A stretch of 11,818 nucleotides of DNA from Bacillota bacterium. Lineage in GTDB: Bacteria; Bacillota; Clostridia; Christensenellales; Aristaeellaceae. The translations under genes were made by a program, and so were the position numbers. How positions within the stretch are numbered: position 1 is the stretch's first letter; each line of letters begins with the position of its first letter. The stretch spans positions 1-11,818 of the forward strand of contig JAEZLW010000059.1 of the NCBI GenBank assembly GCA_023415145.1, written 5' to 3'. This document shows positions 5,696 to 11,818 of this stretch, one piece after another. The notes under the pieces were generated by a model, which was not told the origin of the DNA, ran no database searches, and saw only the letters and a program-made list of their open reading frames with translations.

Positions 5696-6628
5696 ATGGC
5701 ACGCATTTACCGGCAAATCACCGATTTGATCGGGAACACGCCGTTGTTGGCACTGACGAATTTGAAAGCAAAGGAAGACCTGAGGGCAGACATCATCGCC
5801 AAATTGGAATACTTCAATCCCGCCGGAAGTGTCAAGGACCGCATTGCCAAAGCAATGATCGAGGATGCTGAAGACAAAGGGCTGCTCAAGCCCGGTGCAG
5901 TTATCATAGAGCCGACCAGCGGCAATACGGGCATTGGGCTTGCATCTGTTGCAGCCAGCAGGGGATATAAAGTCATCCTTACCATGCCGGAAACCATGAG
6001 TGTGGAGCGGCGCAACCTGTTGAAAGCATATGGGGCTGAACTGGTGCTAACGGAAGGCGCTAAGGGCATGAAGGGAGCAATTGCCAAAGCAGAAGAGCTG
6101 GTGAAGGAGACTTCCAATGCATTTATGCCCAGTCAATTTGAGAACCCTGCCAATCCGGCTATCCACTTTAAGACTACCGGCCCGGAGATTTGGGCGGATA
6201 CTGATGGCAAGTTGGATATACTCGTCTCTGGTGTTGGAACCGGCGGCACCGTTTCCGGAGCAGGGAAGTTCTTGAAATCCAAGAACCCCGCCATCAAGGT
6301 AGTAGCGGTCGAGCCTGCAGATTCACCGGTGCTGTCCCAGGGCAGGTCCGGTCCTCACAAGATTCAAGGCATCGGCGCCGGCTTTGTGCCAAACACGCTG
6401 GATACCAGTGTTTATGATGAAATTATTCCCGTAACCAACGAGGATGCTCTTTCCACCGGGCGGTTTATTGCCTATACCGAGGGTGTTCTGGTGGGTATAT
6501 CCTCCGGTGCAGCGCTGTGGGCGGCTATACAATTGGCCAAGCGTCCGGAGAACGAAGGGAAAACAATCGTGGCTATTCTGCCGGATACAGGAGAGAGGTA
6601 CTTGTCTACAGCGTTGTTTGCCTTCTGA
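5696..6628 (+). CDS. cysK: Cysteine synthase (O-acetylserine sulfhydrylase)
   Basis: This is a 310-residue fold-type II PLP enzyme that makes cysteine from O-acetylserine and sulfide in the cytoplasm. The typical opening RIYRQITDLIGNTPLL is present, followed by the PLP-binding lysine K47 in NPAGSVKDR, the substrate loop EPTSGNTG (72-79), the phosphate-binding GTGGT (181-185), SSGAA, which holds the serine near the PLP pyridine nitrogen, and DTGERYL near the end. Its length is normal for CysK, with no regulatory CBS domain. ATG 5696 is chosen because the protein then starts as CysK proteins do and GAGGGA lies just upstream. An in-frame ATG at 5675 would add MSKEGII and is less likely. It stands alone between two terminators; cysE is not adjacent. 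A role with O-phosphoserine or homoserine esters is possible but not indicated. Confidence 0.95.
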   Translation: MARIYRQITDLIGNTPLLALTNLKAKEDLRADIIAKLEYFNPAGSVKDRIAKAMIEDAEDKGLLKPGAVIIEPTSGNTGIGLASVAASRGYKVILTMPETMSVERRNLLKAYGAELVLTEGAKGMKGAIAKAEELVKETSNAFMPSQFENPANPAIHFKTTGPEIWADTDGKLDILVSGVGTGGTVSGAGKFLKSKNPAIKVVAVEPADSPVLSQGRSGPHKIQGIGAGFVPNTLDTSVYDEIIPVTNEDALSTGRFIAYTEGVLVGISSGAALWAAIQLAKRPENEGKTIVAILPDTGERYLSTALFAF

Positions 6629-6640
6629 TGTCATTATTAC

Positions 6641-6677
6641 AACAAGCCCTTTGATGTCTAGCATCAAAGGGCTTGTT
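6641..6677 (+). terminator. Strong hairpin terminator after cysK
   Basis: A perfect 16-bp stem (6641-6656 with 6662-6677) closes a 5-nt loop TCTAG, starting 12 nt after the cysK stop. The right arm ends in TTGTT, followed by TGCATTTC, so the uridine tract is interrupted. The long stem still makes termination likely. Confidence 0.75.
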
Positions 6678-6696
6678 TGCATTTCATTGGAAAGGG

Positions 6697-6726
6697 TTGA
6701 AAAAAGTGAACGTCGGATGGTCTAAT
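6697..6726 (+). promoter_or_regulatory. Promoter of the DUF6056-like gene
   Basis: TTGAAA (6697-6702, 5 of 6) and TCTAAT (6721-6726, 5 of 6) are 18 bp apart, just behind the cysK terminator. The leader of about 60 nt contains an AT-rich inverted repeat (CAAAAT 6745-6750 / ATTTTG 6763-6768) with AGTTAACT between the arms. No riboswitch pattern is recognisable. Confidence 0.5.
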
Positions 6727-6793
6727 ACCCAAGAATTGGATGATCAAAATTTAAGTTAACTGATTTTGTTCACTGGTATTTGGAGGAGACAAA

Positions 6794-8122
6794 TTGCAAG
6801 CATCGACTCAAATTCATTGTAAGCTGCTGTATACGCCACGGTTATCGAAATGGCTTCCTTATATTTTTCTGGCAATTTTTTTTGCCCTTATCCATCTTCT
6901 GATAAGAACAAACTACGGAGACGACTTATTCTTTCGCCATGCACTTGATCATAAGGAGCTTGTGCCCTGGCTGGCAGACCGGTATCGAACATGGTCCTCC
7001 AGGCTTCTTTTGGAGACTGTGTTGGTACTCGTTCTACGACTTCCCGCTATTTTCTGGGTCATATTTGATATCGGCTTTGCTCTTTTGTTGTATTCCGGCC
7101 TTCGGCAAATGCTTTCACATGATAAAACGTTGAAAGACAACATACTCCTCGCGCTGCTTCTTTGCACATATCCTTTTTTTCACATGGGCTCGGCAGGGTG
7201 GGTGACCACTACTGTCAACTATTTCTGGCCGTTATCCTTGGCAGCGTTTGCATCAGGAGGCATAGCACAATGGCTGCGGGGAGAACACATCCCGTGGTAC
7301 CGATGGCCGGCTTACACAGCGGCTGTGGTGTTCGGATGCAATAATGAACTGATCGCGATCATGATACTGGCTGCTGGAATTGCGGTACTTTTTTATGCAG
7401 CATGGACCAAGATGGCATTGTACGTCCCTTTGTCAGGTATTGCCCTGTCCATGGGGAGCCTTGCATTTGCGCTGACCGCGCCGGGCAACGGCATGCGGAT
7501 GGCAGCAGAAACGTTGAACTGGATGCCCGATTTTCCCACATTTTCATTGATGGATAAGCTTAGAATAGGCATTGTATCTACAGTTGAGCACTATCTATCC
7601 ATACCCAATGTTGTATTGTTGTTATTTTTGCTTCTGATTGCCATTCAAGTTTTCCGAGAAAGCAGTTCTTTAAAAAAGCGGTTGGTTGGTGTGCTGCCTA
7701 TTATTATCCAGGTTGCTTGCGGCACATATTTTTCGGTTGAGAAATTGTTTATAACAAGGGCGTTTAAATACTCCGCACCTGATATAAAAAATTTTTCCGG
7801 CACACTGTTCCAGGGGATGATGATCGCCAGCTTTTTGATACTGATTCTGTGCATTGCCGCTTCGCTTTTTTGGATATTGCGGGATAATAAAAAGGTGTTC
7901 TTCTATTTGCTGGCACTAGGAACCGGACTTTCCACACGGCTGTCGCTGAGCTTTTCACCAACTGTGCTGGCTTCCGGGACAAGAACTTACATGCTGGTAT
8001 ATTTCGTACTTTTGGGTATGATATTCTTGTTATGGAAAAGGGGTTTGTCTAAAAAAACGGAATATATACTGTTATGCATCGCTTTTCTGGGTATGATCTT
8101 CAATGTATTAACGGTAAACTGA
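6794..8122 (+). CDS. Polytopic membrane protein, DUF6056-like, possible GT-C-type glycosyltransferase
   Basis: The 442-residue protein has roughly ten hydrophobic segments (for example 20-38, 73-103, 116-131, 143-158, 172-202, 207-229, 272-288, 296-312, 340-361, 395-413, 423-439). An acidic pair, GDD (42-44), falls in the first loop after the first membrane segment, as in GT-C enzymes. RTWSSR (65-70), VNYFWPL (141-147), CNNELIAI (182-189) and TAPGNGMR (228-235) recall DUF6056 proteins, which are uncharacterised membrane proteins. If it is GT-C-like, it would transfer sugar from a polyprenyl-phosphate carrier outside the membrane (inference). The start is TTG 6794, supported by GGAGGAG (6782-6788) 5 nt upstream; no ATG fits. 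It lies 49 bp before deoD and might be cotranscribed with it. The second half is AT-richer than its neighbours. Confidence 0.7.
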   Translation: MQASTQIHCKLLYTPRLSKWLPYIFLAIFFALIHLLIRTNYGDDLFFRHALDHKELVPWLADRYRTWSSRLLLETVLVLVLRLPAIFWVIFDIGFALLLYSGLRQMLSHDKTLKDNILLALLLCTYPFFHMGSAGWVTTTVNYFWPLSLAAFASGGIAQWLRGEHIPWYRWPAYTAAVVFGCNNELIAIMILAAGIAVLFYAAWTKMALYVPLSGIALSMGSLAFALTAPGNGMRMAAETLNWMPDFPTFSLMDKLRIGIVSTVEHYLSIPNVVLLLFLLLIAIQVFRESSSLKKRLVGVLPIIIQVACGTYFSVEKLFITRAFKYSAPDIKNFSGTLFQGMMIASFLILILCIAASLFWILRDNKKVFFYLLALGTGLSTRLSLSFSPTVLASGTRTYMLVYFVLLGMIFLLWKRGLSKKTEYILLCIAFLGMIFNVLTVN

Positions 8123-8171
8123 TGAAAAACATTTTGTATGGCCCTCTATTTTCGAACACGGAGGAAAGATT

Positions 8172-8879
8172 ATGGATTTTATACCAACGCCCCATATCAC
8201 TGCCAAAGCAGGTGATTTCGCCAGTACTGTGTTGATGCCTGGAGACCCGCTCCGCTCAAAATACATAGCGGAAACGTATCTTGAGGATGCCAAACTGGTC
8301 AACAACGTCCGCGGCGTACAGGGGTATACAGGCTTTTACAAGGGCAAGCGTGTTTCCGTCATGGCTTCCGGCATGGGCATGCCTTCTATCGGTATCTACT
8401 CCTATGAGTTGTTCAACTTTTATGGCGTGGAGAACATATTGCGCATTGGTTCCGCGGGGATGATTTCCCAGAAGCTGAGGGTTCAGGACATTGTGGCCGG
8501 CATGAGCTGCTACACCAATTCCAACTTCGGCGCGCAGTTCGGGTTCCAGGGCAACCTTGCCCCGGCTTGTTCGTTTGCACTTTTGCAAAAAGCCGTGGAG
8601 GCAGGGAAGCAAATCGGTGTGGATGTAAAGGTGGGTTCCATCTATTCCTCCGATACCTTTTATGACGAGTCTGAGCCTTTGGGTAAGCTGCAAAAGCTTG
8701 GCGTGCTGGCCGTGGAAATGGAAGCTGCTGCGCTGTACCTAAACGCCGCCCGGGCGGGAAAGAATGCTTTGTGTCTGTGCACCATTTCCGATAACCCATT
8801 TACAGGGGAGGGGATGACTGCCGAGCAGCGGCAGACAGCACTCACGCAGATGATGGAGATTGCTTTGGAAGTAGCCTGA
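8172..8879 (+). CDS. deoD: Purine nucleoside phosphorylase, DeoD type
   Basis: The 235-residue protein belongs to the hexameric NP-I family, which phosphorolyses purine (2'-deoxy)nucleosides to base and (deoxy)ribose 1-phosphate for salvage. It shows PTPHI with H8, the phosphate-binding MPGDPLR (22-28), RIGSAG (91-96), the ribose-binding VEMEAAAL (181-188), and the catalytic pair D207 and R220, equivalent to D204 and R217 of E. coli DeoD. The residue after D207 is N where E. coli has H. The length is normal. GGAGG (8160-8164) precedes ATG 8172 by 7 nt. I see no good promoter in the 49 bp upstream, so it may be read through from the membrane protein gene. A strong terminator follows at once. 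The rest of the deo operon is absent. Confidence 0.95.
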   Translation: MDFIPTPHITAKAGDFASTVLMPGDPLRSKYIAETYLEDAKLVNNVRGVQGYTGFYKGKRVSVMASGMGMPSIGIYSYELFNFYGVENILRIGSAGMISQKLRVQDIVAGMSCYTNSNFGAQFGFQGNLAPACSFALLQKAVEAGKQIGVDVKVGSIYSSDTFYDESEPLGKLQKLGVLAVEMEAAALYLNAARAGKNALCLCTISDNPFTGEGMTAEQRQTALTQMMEIALEVA

Positions 8880-8885
8880 ATATAG

Positions 8886-8918
8886 ACCGGGCGGCGCGAA
8901 ACGCCCCGCCCGGTTTTT
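8886..8918 (+). terminator. GC-rich intrinsic terminator after deoD
   Basis: ACCGGGCGG (8886-8894) pairs with CCGCCCGGT (8906-8914), with further pairing possible inside the loop, and is followed by TTTTT (8914-8918). It begins 6 nt after the deoD stop. The stop codon of the converging methyltransferase gene (8918-8920) abuts it, so the hairpin also ends transcripts between the two convergent genes, although the minus strand lacks a T tract. Confidence 0.9.
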
Positions 8919-10090
8919 CAAGAGAAAACCTGAAAGATACCGCACTTTAGGTATTGTGTTTCCGGCGCGGCGGGTAGAATGGGATGGTCACGGCCCTGGG
9001 TGCGGTATTCGATTTGCCGAAGCTGTACACGTGCATCACGTGCAGCATCCTTTACGATATCAAGGAAAGGCCCAGGCAGAATGTGCTGGGAACAGGAACA
9101 GGTGACAAGGTACCCGCCGTCACACAAAAGCTTCATGGCACGCAGGTTTATTTCCTTGTAACCTCTGGTGGCCCCCTCCACAGCGGATCGCGTTTTCGTA
9201 AAGGCCGGCGGGTCGAGGATTACCATGTCGTATTGCTCTTTTTCATCGTGTTGGGCACGCAAAAAGTCAAAAACGTTGGCCTCTGTAAAGCGGACACTGT
9301 CGGAAAGGTTGTTAAGGGCGGCGTTTTCCCCGGCTACGGCGCAGGCGTGGGCAGATATATCCACCCCCATCACGTTTTTCGCGCCATAATGGCCTGCATG
9401 CAGCGCAAAGCTGCCCGTATGGGTGAAGCAGTCAAGTACCCTGGCATCCCTTACGAACGGGGCGATGGCCGCCCTGTTTTCCTTTTGATCCAGGAAAAAG
9501 CCCGTTTTTTGTCCCTCGATCACATCTACCAGGAAGCGTATGCCGTTTTCAATCATTTCTACTCGTTCAGGCACATGGCCGTAAAGCAAACCCTTCTTTT
9601 GCTCTAGTCCCTCCAAGGTGCGAACGGGTACGTCGTTTCGCTCATAGATGCCGGCGGGATGCAAAAGCTCCGTCAGCGCATTCACTACGTCGGCCTTGAA
9701 ACGCTCCATGCCCAGTGAAAGGCATTGCAGCACCAGCACATCGCCAAAGCTGTCCACGATCATGGCGGGCAGACCGTCGCTTTCCGCAAAAAGCATCCGG
9801 CAGCTTTTTATGTCGGCAAACTTTTTGCGGTATTCCACCGCCCGTTTCACACGTTCAAAGATAAATGAGGAATTGATAGCCTCATCCTTGAGGCTCATCA
9901 TACGCAACGCGATTTGCGACTGCGGGTTGTATAAGGCCATGCCAAGCACCTTGCCCTTGTGGGACACCACCTTGACCACATCGCCAGGCTCATGCTTGCC
10001 TTCCACGCGGGCGATATCGCTGCGGAATACCCAGGGATGGCCGCTATAAACGCGGGCCTCCCTGCCTGGATTCAAGATTGCCGATGCCAT
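8918..10090 (-). CDS. Class I SAM-dependent rRNA methyltransferase, RlmI-like (23S rRNA m5C)
   Basis: The 390-residue protein has an N-terminal PUA-like domain (about 1-75, with SGHPWVFRSDI and the GDVVKV strand), a central domain (about 76-180), and a Rossmann methyltransferase domain. The latter shows QKTGFFLDQKENR (195-207), the SAM-binding loop LDCFTHTGSFAL (219-230), acidic D244 in GVDIS, DPPAF (293-297), GYKEINLRAMKLL (310-322), and TCSCS (330-334) holding the probable catalytic cysteine. This order matches RlmI, which makes m5C1962 in E. coli 23S rRNA. Bacillota homologues are usually annotated only as class I SAM-dependent rRNA methyltransferase, so the exact site is inferred. AAGGAGG (10096-10102) lies 5 nt upstream of ATG 10090. 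It has its own promoter and is convergent with deoD. Confidence 0.9.
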   Translation of the reverse strand: MASAILNPGREARVYSGHPWVFRSDIARVEGKHEPGDVVKVVSHKGKVLGMALYNPQSQIALRMMSLKDEAINSSFIFERVKRAVEYRKKFADIKSCRMLFAESDGLPAMIVDSFGDVLVLQCLSLGMERFKADVVNALTELLHPAGIYERNDVPVRTLEGLEQKKGLLYGHVPERVEMIENGIRFLVDVIEGQKTGFFLDQKENRAAIAPFVRDARVLDCFTHTGSFALHAGHYGAKNVMGVDISAHACAVAGENAALNNLSDSVRFTEANVFDFLRAQHDEKEQYDMVILDPPAFTKTRSAVEGATRGYKEINLRAMKLLCDGGYLVTCSCSQHILPGPFLDIVKDAARDARVQLRQIEYRTQGRDHPILPAAPETQYLKCGIFQVFS

Positions 10091-10116
10091 AGGTTCCTCC
10101 TTGATGCAATGCGCCC

Positions 10117-10145
10117 ATTATAGCAGTTATCCGGCTGCCTGTACA
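10117..10145 (-). promoter_or_regulatory. Promoter of the rRNA methyltransferase gene
   Basis: On the minus strand TGTACA (10140-10145, 4 of 6) and a perfect TATAAT (10117-10122) are 17 bp apart, and TGC precedes the -10 hexamer as an extended -10. The start point would be near 10110, giving a leader of about 20 nt. Confidence 0.65.
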
Positions 10146-10187
10146 GGGGCGGGGCGTATGACACAGGGTACGCACAGAAATACTGCG

Positions 10188-10219
10188 GGAAGAGCGCTTT
10201 TTGAAAAAATCGCCCTTCC
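10188..10219. repeat. 15-bp imperfect inverted repeat
   Basis: The arms 10188-10202 and 10205-10219 pair at 13 of 15 positions around a 2-nt centre, with G/C-rich outer parts and T5/A5 at the centre. In RNA the A-U pairs near the loop would open. It lies between the two divergent promoters, so a protein-binding or transcript-end role is possible; nothing decides between them. Confidence 0.55.
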
Positions 10220-10338
10220 TGAGCCCATTCCTGAAAAGCTTTGTCCATTAAATGGAGTAACCATTGGTCAGAGGTCAGGCCAGCCGCTTGTGTAACAAGC
10301 ATTCCATGCGCTTTTTGCCAGTTATGATTTATCCATCC

Positions 10339-10367
10339 TTGCTTTTTCACAAAGGCTGCCGTATGAT
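10339..10367 (+). promoter_or_regulatory. Candidate promoter of the TIGR00300 gene
   Basis: TTGCTT (10339-10344, 3 of 6) and TATGAT (10362-10367, 5 of 6) stand 17 bp apart. The start point would be near 10374, about 40 nt before the coding start. The -35 box is poor, so the call is tentative. Confidence 0.4.
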
Positions 10368-10413
10368 GTATAAACAGGCCGATATGCATCGCATTATGCA
10401 AAGGAGTGTTCCC

Positions 10414-11508
10414 ATGCACTTTTCCATGCCCGTTTATCATGCACCGGATTTTACTGCCGACCGTTTTGCAAATGCACCGGATGCCGCTGTGGCACCGGCA
10501 CCCATGGATGGCGTTGCACCGGACAACTATCACGCCACTACCATTTTTCCGGAATATTTCAAAGTAGGTGGCAAATGGCTGCTGGCAGAACAATCGCGCA
10601 TGGATTGTGTGGCTATCGTGGAGCCGGGCGGTACGATTGACATTCGTGAATTCCGCCGCTTAAAAGCTGGTGATATGGTTATAGTGGGGCGAACGGAGAA
10701 CGGAAGCGAAGGGGTTTTGGTACATCCCGATGGCTTTGCACAGGATGGTGATGTAAACGAATCCTTTGCCTTCCGCTTGGGCCGTTCCAGGGAGACATCT
10801 TATTCCAGAGACTATGATCAGCTTTATCAGCGCTTGGAATACGAGCGGGAGCATGGCTTTATCCTTTGGGTGCTGGGGCCAGCTTGCTCTTTTGACTCGG
10901 ATGCAAGAAACGCCATGGCGACCCTAGTTCAGCAAGGGTATGTTCACGGGTTGCAGGCGGGCAATGCGCTGGCCACCCACGATTTGGAGGGCGGGCTTTT
11001 CCGTACCGCGCTGGGCCAGGACATATATACCCAGAAATCCATGGCAAACGGTCATTACCATCACATTGACATCATCAACAAAGTTCGCCGCTGCGGCTCC
11101 ATATCCAAATTCATTGAGGAATACAATATAACCGACGGTATCATTCACGCCTGTGTGAAAAAGAGCATTCCGTTTGTACTGACAGGCTCCATCCGGGATG
11201 ATGGTCCGCTCCCGGAGGTGGTGGCCGATGTGTACAAAGGTCAGGATGCCATGCGAACCTTGGTTACAAAAGCTACCACCGTGATCTGTATGGCAACGCA
11301 ACTGCATACCATTGCCACAGGAAATATGACGCCCTCCTTTTGCGTAAAGGATGACGTCATCAGGCCAGTGTTTTTCTATACGGTGGACATATCGGAGTTC
11401 GCGGTCAACAAGCTTCGGGACAGGGGCAGTTTGTCTGTGGTAAGCTTTATTGCCAATGCGCAGGATTTTTTGGTGCATGTTATGCGGGGTATTGGGAAAG
11501 ACAAATGA
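10414..11508 (+). CDS. TIGR00300 family protein (LOR/SDH-type, archaeal-type ornithine cyclodeaminase-like)
   Basis: The 364-residue protein matches the TIGR00300/LOR-SDH family. Archaeal members act as NAD-dependent ornithine cyclodeaminases (ornithine to proline), and cyanobacterial members are fused to arginine dihydrolase. Conserved blocks are PMDGVAPDNYHATTIFPEYF (30-49), SRMDC (61-65), VLGPACSFD (153-161), GNALATHDLEG (183-193), GQDIYTQKS (201-209), KVRRCGSI (223-230), LTGSIRDDGPLPEV (256-269), ATTVICMATQLHTIATGNM (287-305) and a VDISEFAVNKL region (324-334). ATG 10414 is chosen because AAGGAG (10401-10406) lies 7 nt upstream and the long upstream extension lacks one. With this start the N-terminal LOR/SDH domain of about 80 residues found in archaeal members is replaced by only some 25 residues. 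The activity in this organism is therefore inferred. Confidence 0.85.
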   Translation: MHFSMPVYHAPDFTADRFANAPDAAVAPAPMDGVAPDNYHATTIFPEYFKVGGKWLLAEQSRMDCVAIVEPGGTIDIREFRRLKAGDMVIVGRTENGSEGVLVHPDGFAQDGDVNESFAFRLGRSRETSYSRDYDQLYQRLEYEREHGFILWVLGPACSFDSDARNAMATLVQQGYVHGLQAGNALATHDLEGGLFRTALGQDIYTQKSMANGHYHHIDIINKVRRCGSISKFIEEYNITDGIIHACVKKSIPFVLTGSIRDDGPLPEVVADVYKGQDAMRTLVTKATTVICMATQLHTIATGNMTPSFCVKDDVIRPVFFYTVDISEFAVNKLRDRGSLSVVSFIANAQDFLVHVMRGIGKDK

Positions 11509-11538
11509 ATATGGAACAGAACCCAGACGCACAGGATT

Positions 11539-11818
11539 TCACGTCTGCGGGCGTGACCAGGGTTTTCCGGTCGCCCTGGACCTTCGGGTACGTTGTTCAG
11601 GGAAATGGGTAAGGGTAAAATTGCATGCACGCTCTTTCAGAGACTTTTTTTTCTTCAGGGAGAGTTTGTTTTCTGTACCATTTAAAAGTCTGCCAATGTT
11701 CGCCCGGTGCCTGAAAATGGACAGTGCGGCGATGATCACAGCCCATAAGCAAACAAACCAGCTGCCCCAGTTGAATATGATTACCAGCAGGGCAAACAGC
11801 GTCAGCATAGCCATACTG
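11539..11818 (-). CDS. plsY: Glycerol-3-phosphate acyltransferase PlsY, C-terminal part (5' end off window)
   Basis: Only the last 93 codons are in the window. PlsY is the integral membrane enzyme that moves the acyl group of acyl phosphate to glycerol 3-phosphate, the first step of phosphatidic acid synthesis. The visible part holds two hydrophobic segments (MLTLFALLVIIF and WFVCLWAVIIAALSIF) and the family's C-terminal signature FRHRANIGRLLNGTENKL. After the lysine-rich LSLKKKK the frame continues for about 35 polar, basic residues to TGA at 11539, longer than most PlsY proteins. The extra tail follows an A8 tract (11645-11652, T8 on plus). One base fewer there would end the protein after KKKSL. 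The gene converges on the TIGR00300 gene. Confidence 0.85.
   Translation of the reverse strand, partial: SMAMLTLFALLVIIFNWGSWFVCLWAVIIAALSIFRHRANIGRLLNGTENKLSLKKKKSLKERACNFTLTHFPEQRTRRSRATGKPWSRPQT

Larger units (their letters stand above)
10091..10413. other. 323-bp divergent intergenic region
   Basis: This stretch separates the methyltransferase gene from the TIGR00300 gene. It contains the methyltransferase promoter, a large imperfect inverted repeat (10188-10219), a small perfect hairpin GCTTGT-GTA-ACAAGC (10286-10300), and a candidate plus-strand promoter at 10339-10367. The minus strand is open in one frame throughout and ends at 10072, 19 bases into the methyltransferase gene, but it has no convincing ribosome binding site. 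On the plus strand the TIGR00300 frame is open back to a TTG at 10264 without a ribosome binding site, and that extension does not look like the family. I recognise no RNA gene or riboswitch here. Confidence 0.6.

Noticed and set aside
6444..6725. 93-codon frame overlapping the end of cysK
   Set aside because: It runs through the coding end of cysK and the terminator hairpin, in another frame and without a ribosome binding site.
8984..9607. Plus-strand open frame of 207 codons opposite the rRNA methyltransferase gene
   Set aside because: The minus-strand gene has all RlmI motifs. The opposite frame starts without a ribosome binding site and matches no family.
10264..10413. TTG at 10264 as a start for the TIGR00300 protein, adding 50 residues
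   Set aside because: There is no ribosome binding site, the extension does not resemble the family's N-terminal domain, and AAGGAG stands correctly before ATG 10414.
11524..11579. Inverted repeats CAGACG/CGTCTG and CCAGGG/CCCTGG after the TIGR00300 gene as a terminator
   Set aside because: Neither is followed by a T tract on either strand, and the second lies within the plsY coding frame as read. Termination may still occur here but is not supported.
11632..11652. CTCT-TTC-AGAG followed by T8 on the plus strand as a terminator for the TIGR00300 gene
   Set aside because: The stem is only about 4-5 bp of weak pairing and lies more than 120 nt past the stop, inside plsY. The T8 run is better explained by its lysine codons.

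Overview
The window looks like ordinary chromosomal DNA from a Gram-positive bacterium of the Bacillota, most likely the class Clostridia. The evidence is strong AGGAGG-type ribosome binding sites, sigma-A-like promoters, intermediate GC content, and gene families common in Clostridia: a DUF4342 protein, an ArsR-DUF2087 regulator, a GH65 phosphorylase, a DeoD-type nucleoside phosphorylase, a TIGR00300 protein and PlsY. I see no rRNA, tRNA, CRISPR array, prophage or insertion sequence. The species cannot be named from this sequence.

Layout. Positions 1-568 (minus) hold the start of a membrane-anchored DUF4342 protein, cut by the window edge. A divergent control region (569-773) carries four TTSTCA hexamers spaced exactly 11 bp apart, as in OmpR/PhoB-family operators. 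A histidine phosphatase follows at 774-1373 (plus). Next comes a two-gene cassette at 1450-2408: a small helical protein of unknown function, overlapping by ATGA with an ArsR-type regulator fused to DUF2087. Its consensus promoter is covered by ATCGAA repeats, so autoregulation is likely. A GH65 disaccharide phosphorylase runs on the minus strand (2449-4584). Its promoter carries a perfect 18-bp palindrome at the start point and a second half-matching copy at the -35 box, the layout of LacI-family repression. Divergent from it is a cytoplasmic glycerophosphodiester phosphodiesterase (4775-5503).

The middle holds cysteine synthase (5696-6628) between two hairpin terminators, a polytopic membrane protein of DUF6056/GT-C type with a TTG start (6794-8122), and purine nucleoside phosphorylase deoD (8172-8879), which ends in a GC-rich terminator. 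An RlmI-like rRNA methyltransferase converges on that terminator (8918-10090, minus). A 323-bp gene-free stretch separates it from a TIGR00300 (LOR/SDH, archaeal-type ornithine cyclodeaminase-like) protein at 10414-11508. The window closes with the C-terminal part of PlsY (minus), which has an A8 tract near its end.

Most genes appear to be independent one- or two-gene units with their own promoters, covering carbohydrate phosphorolysis, phospholipid metabolism (GDPD, PlsY), sulfur assimilation, purine salvage and rRNA modification. I did not find a clearly new multi-gene system. The points most worth a second look are the 11-bp repeat array, the ArsR-DUF2087/helical-protein cassette with its operators, the LacI-type twin operator on an orphan GH65 gene, and the shortened N-terminus of the TIGR00300 protein.
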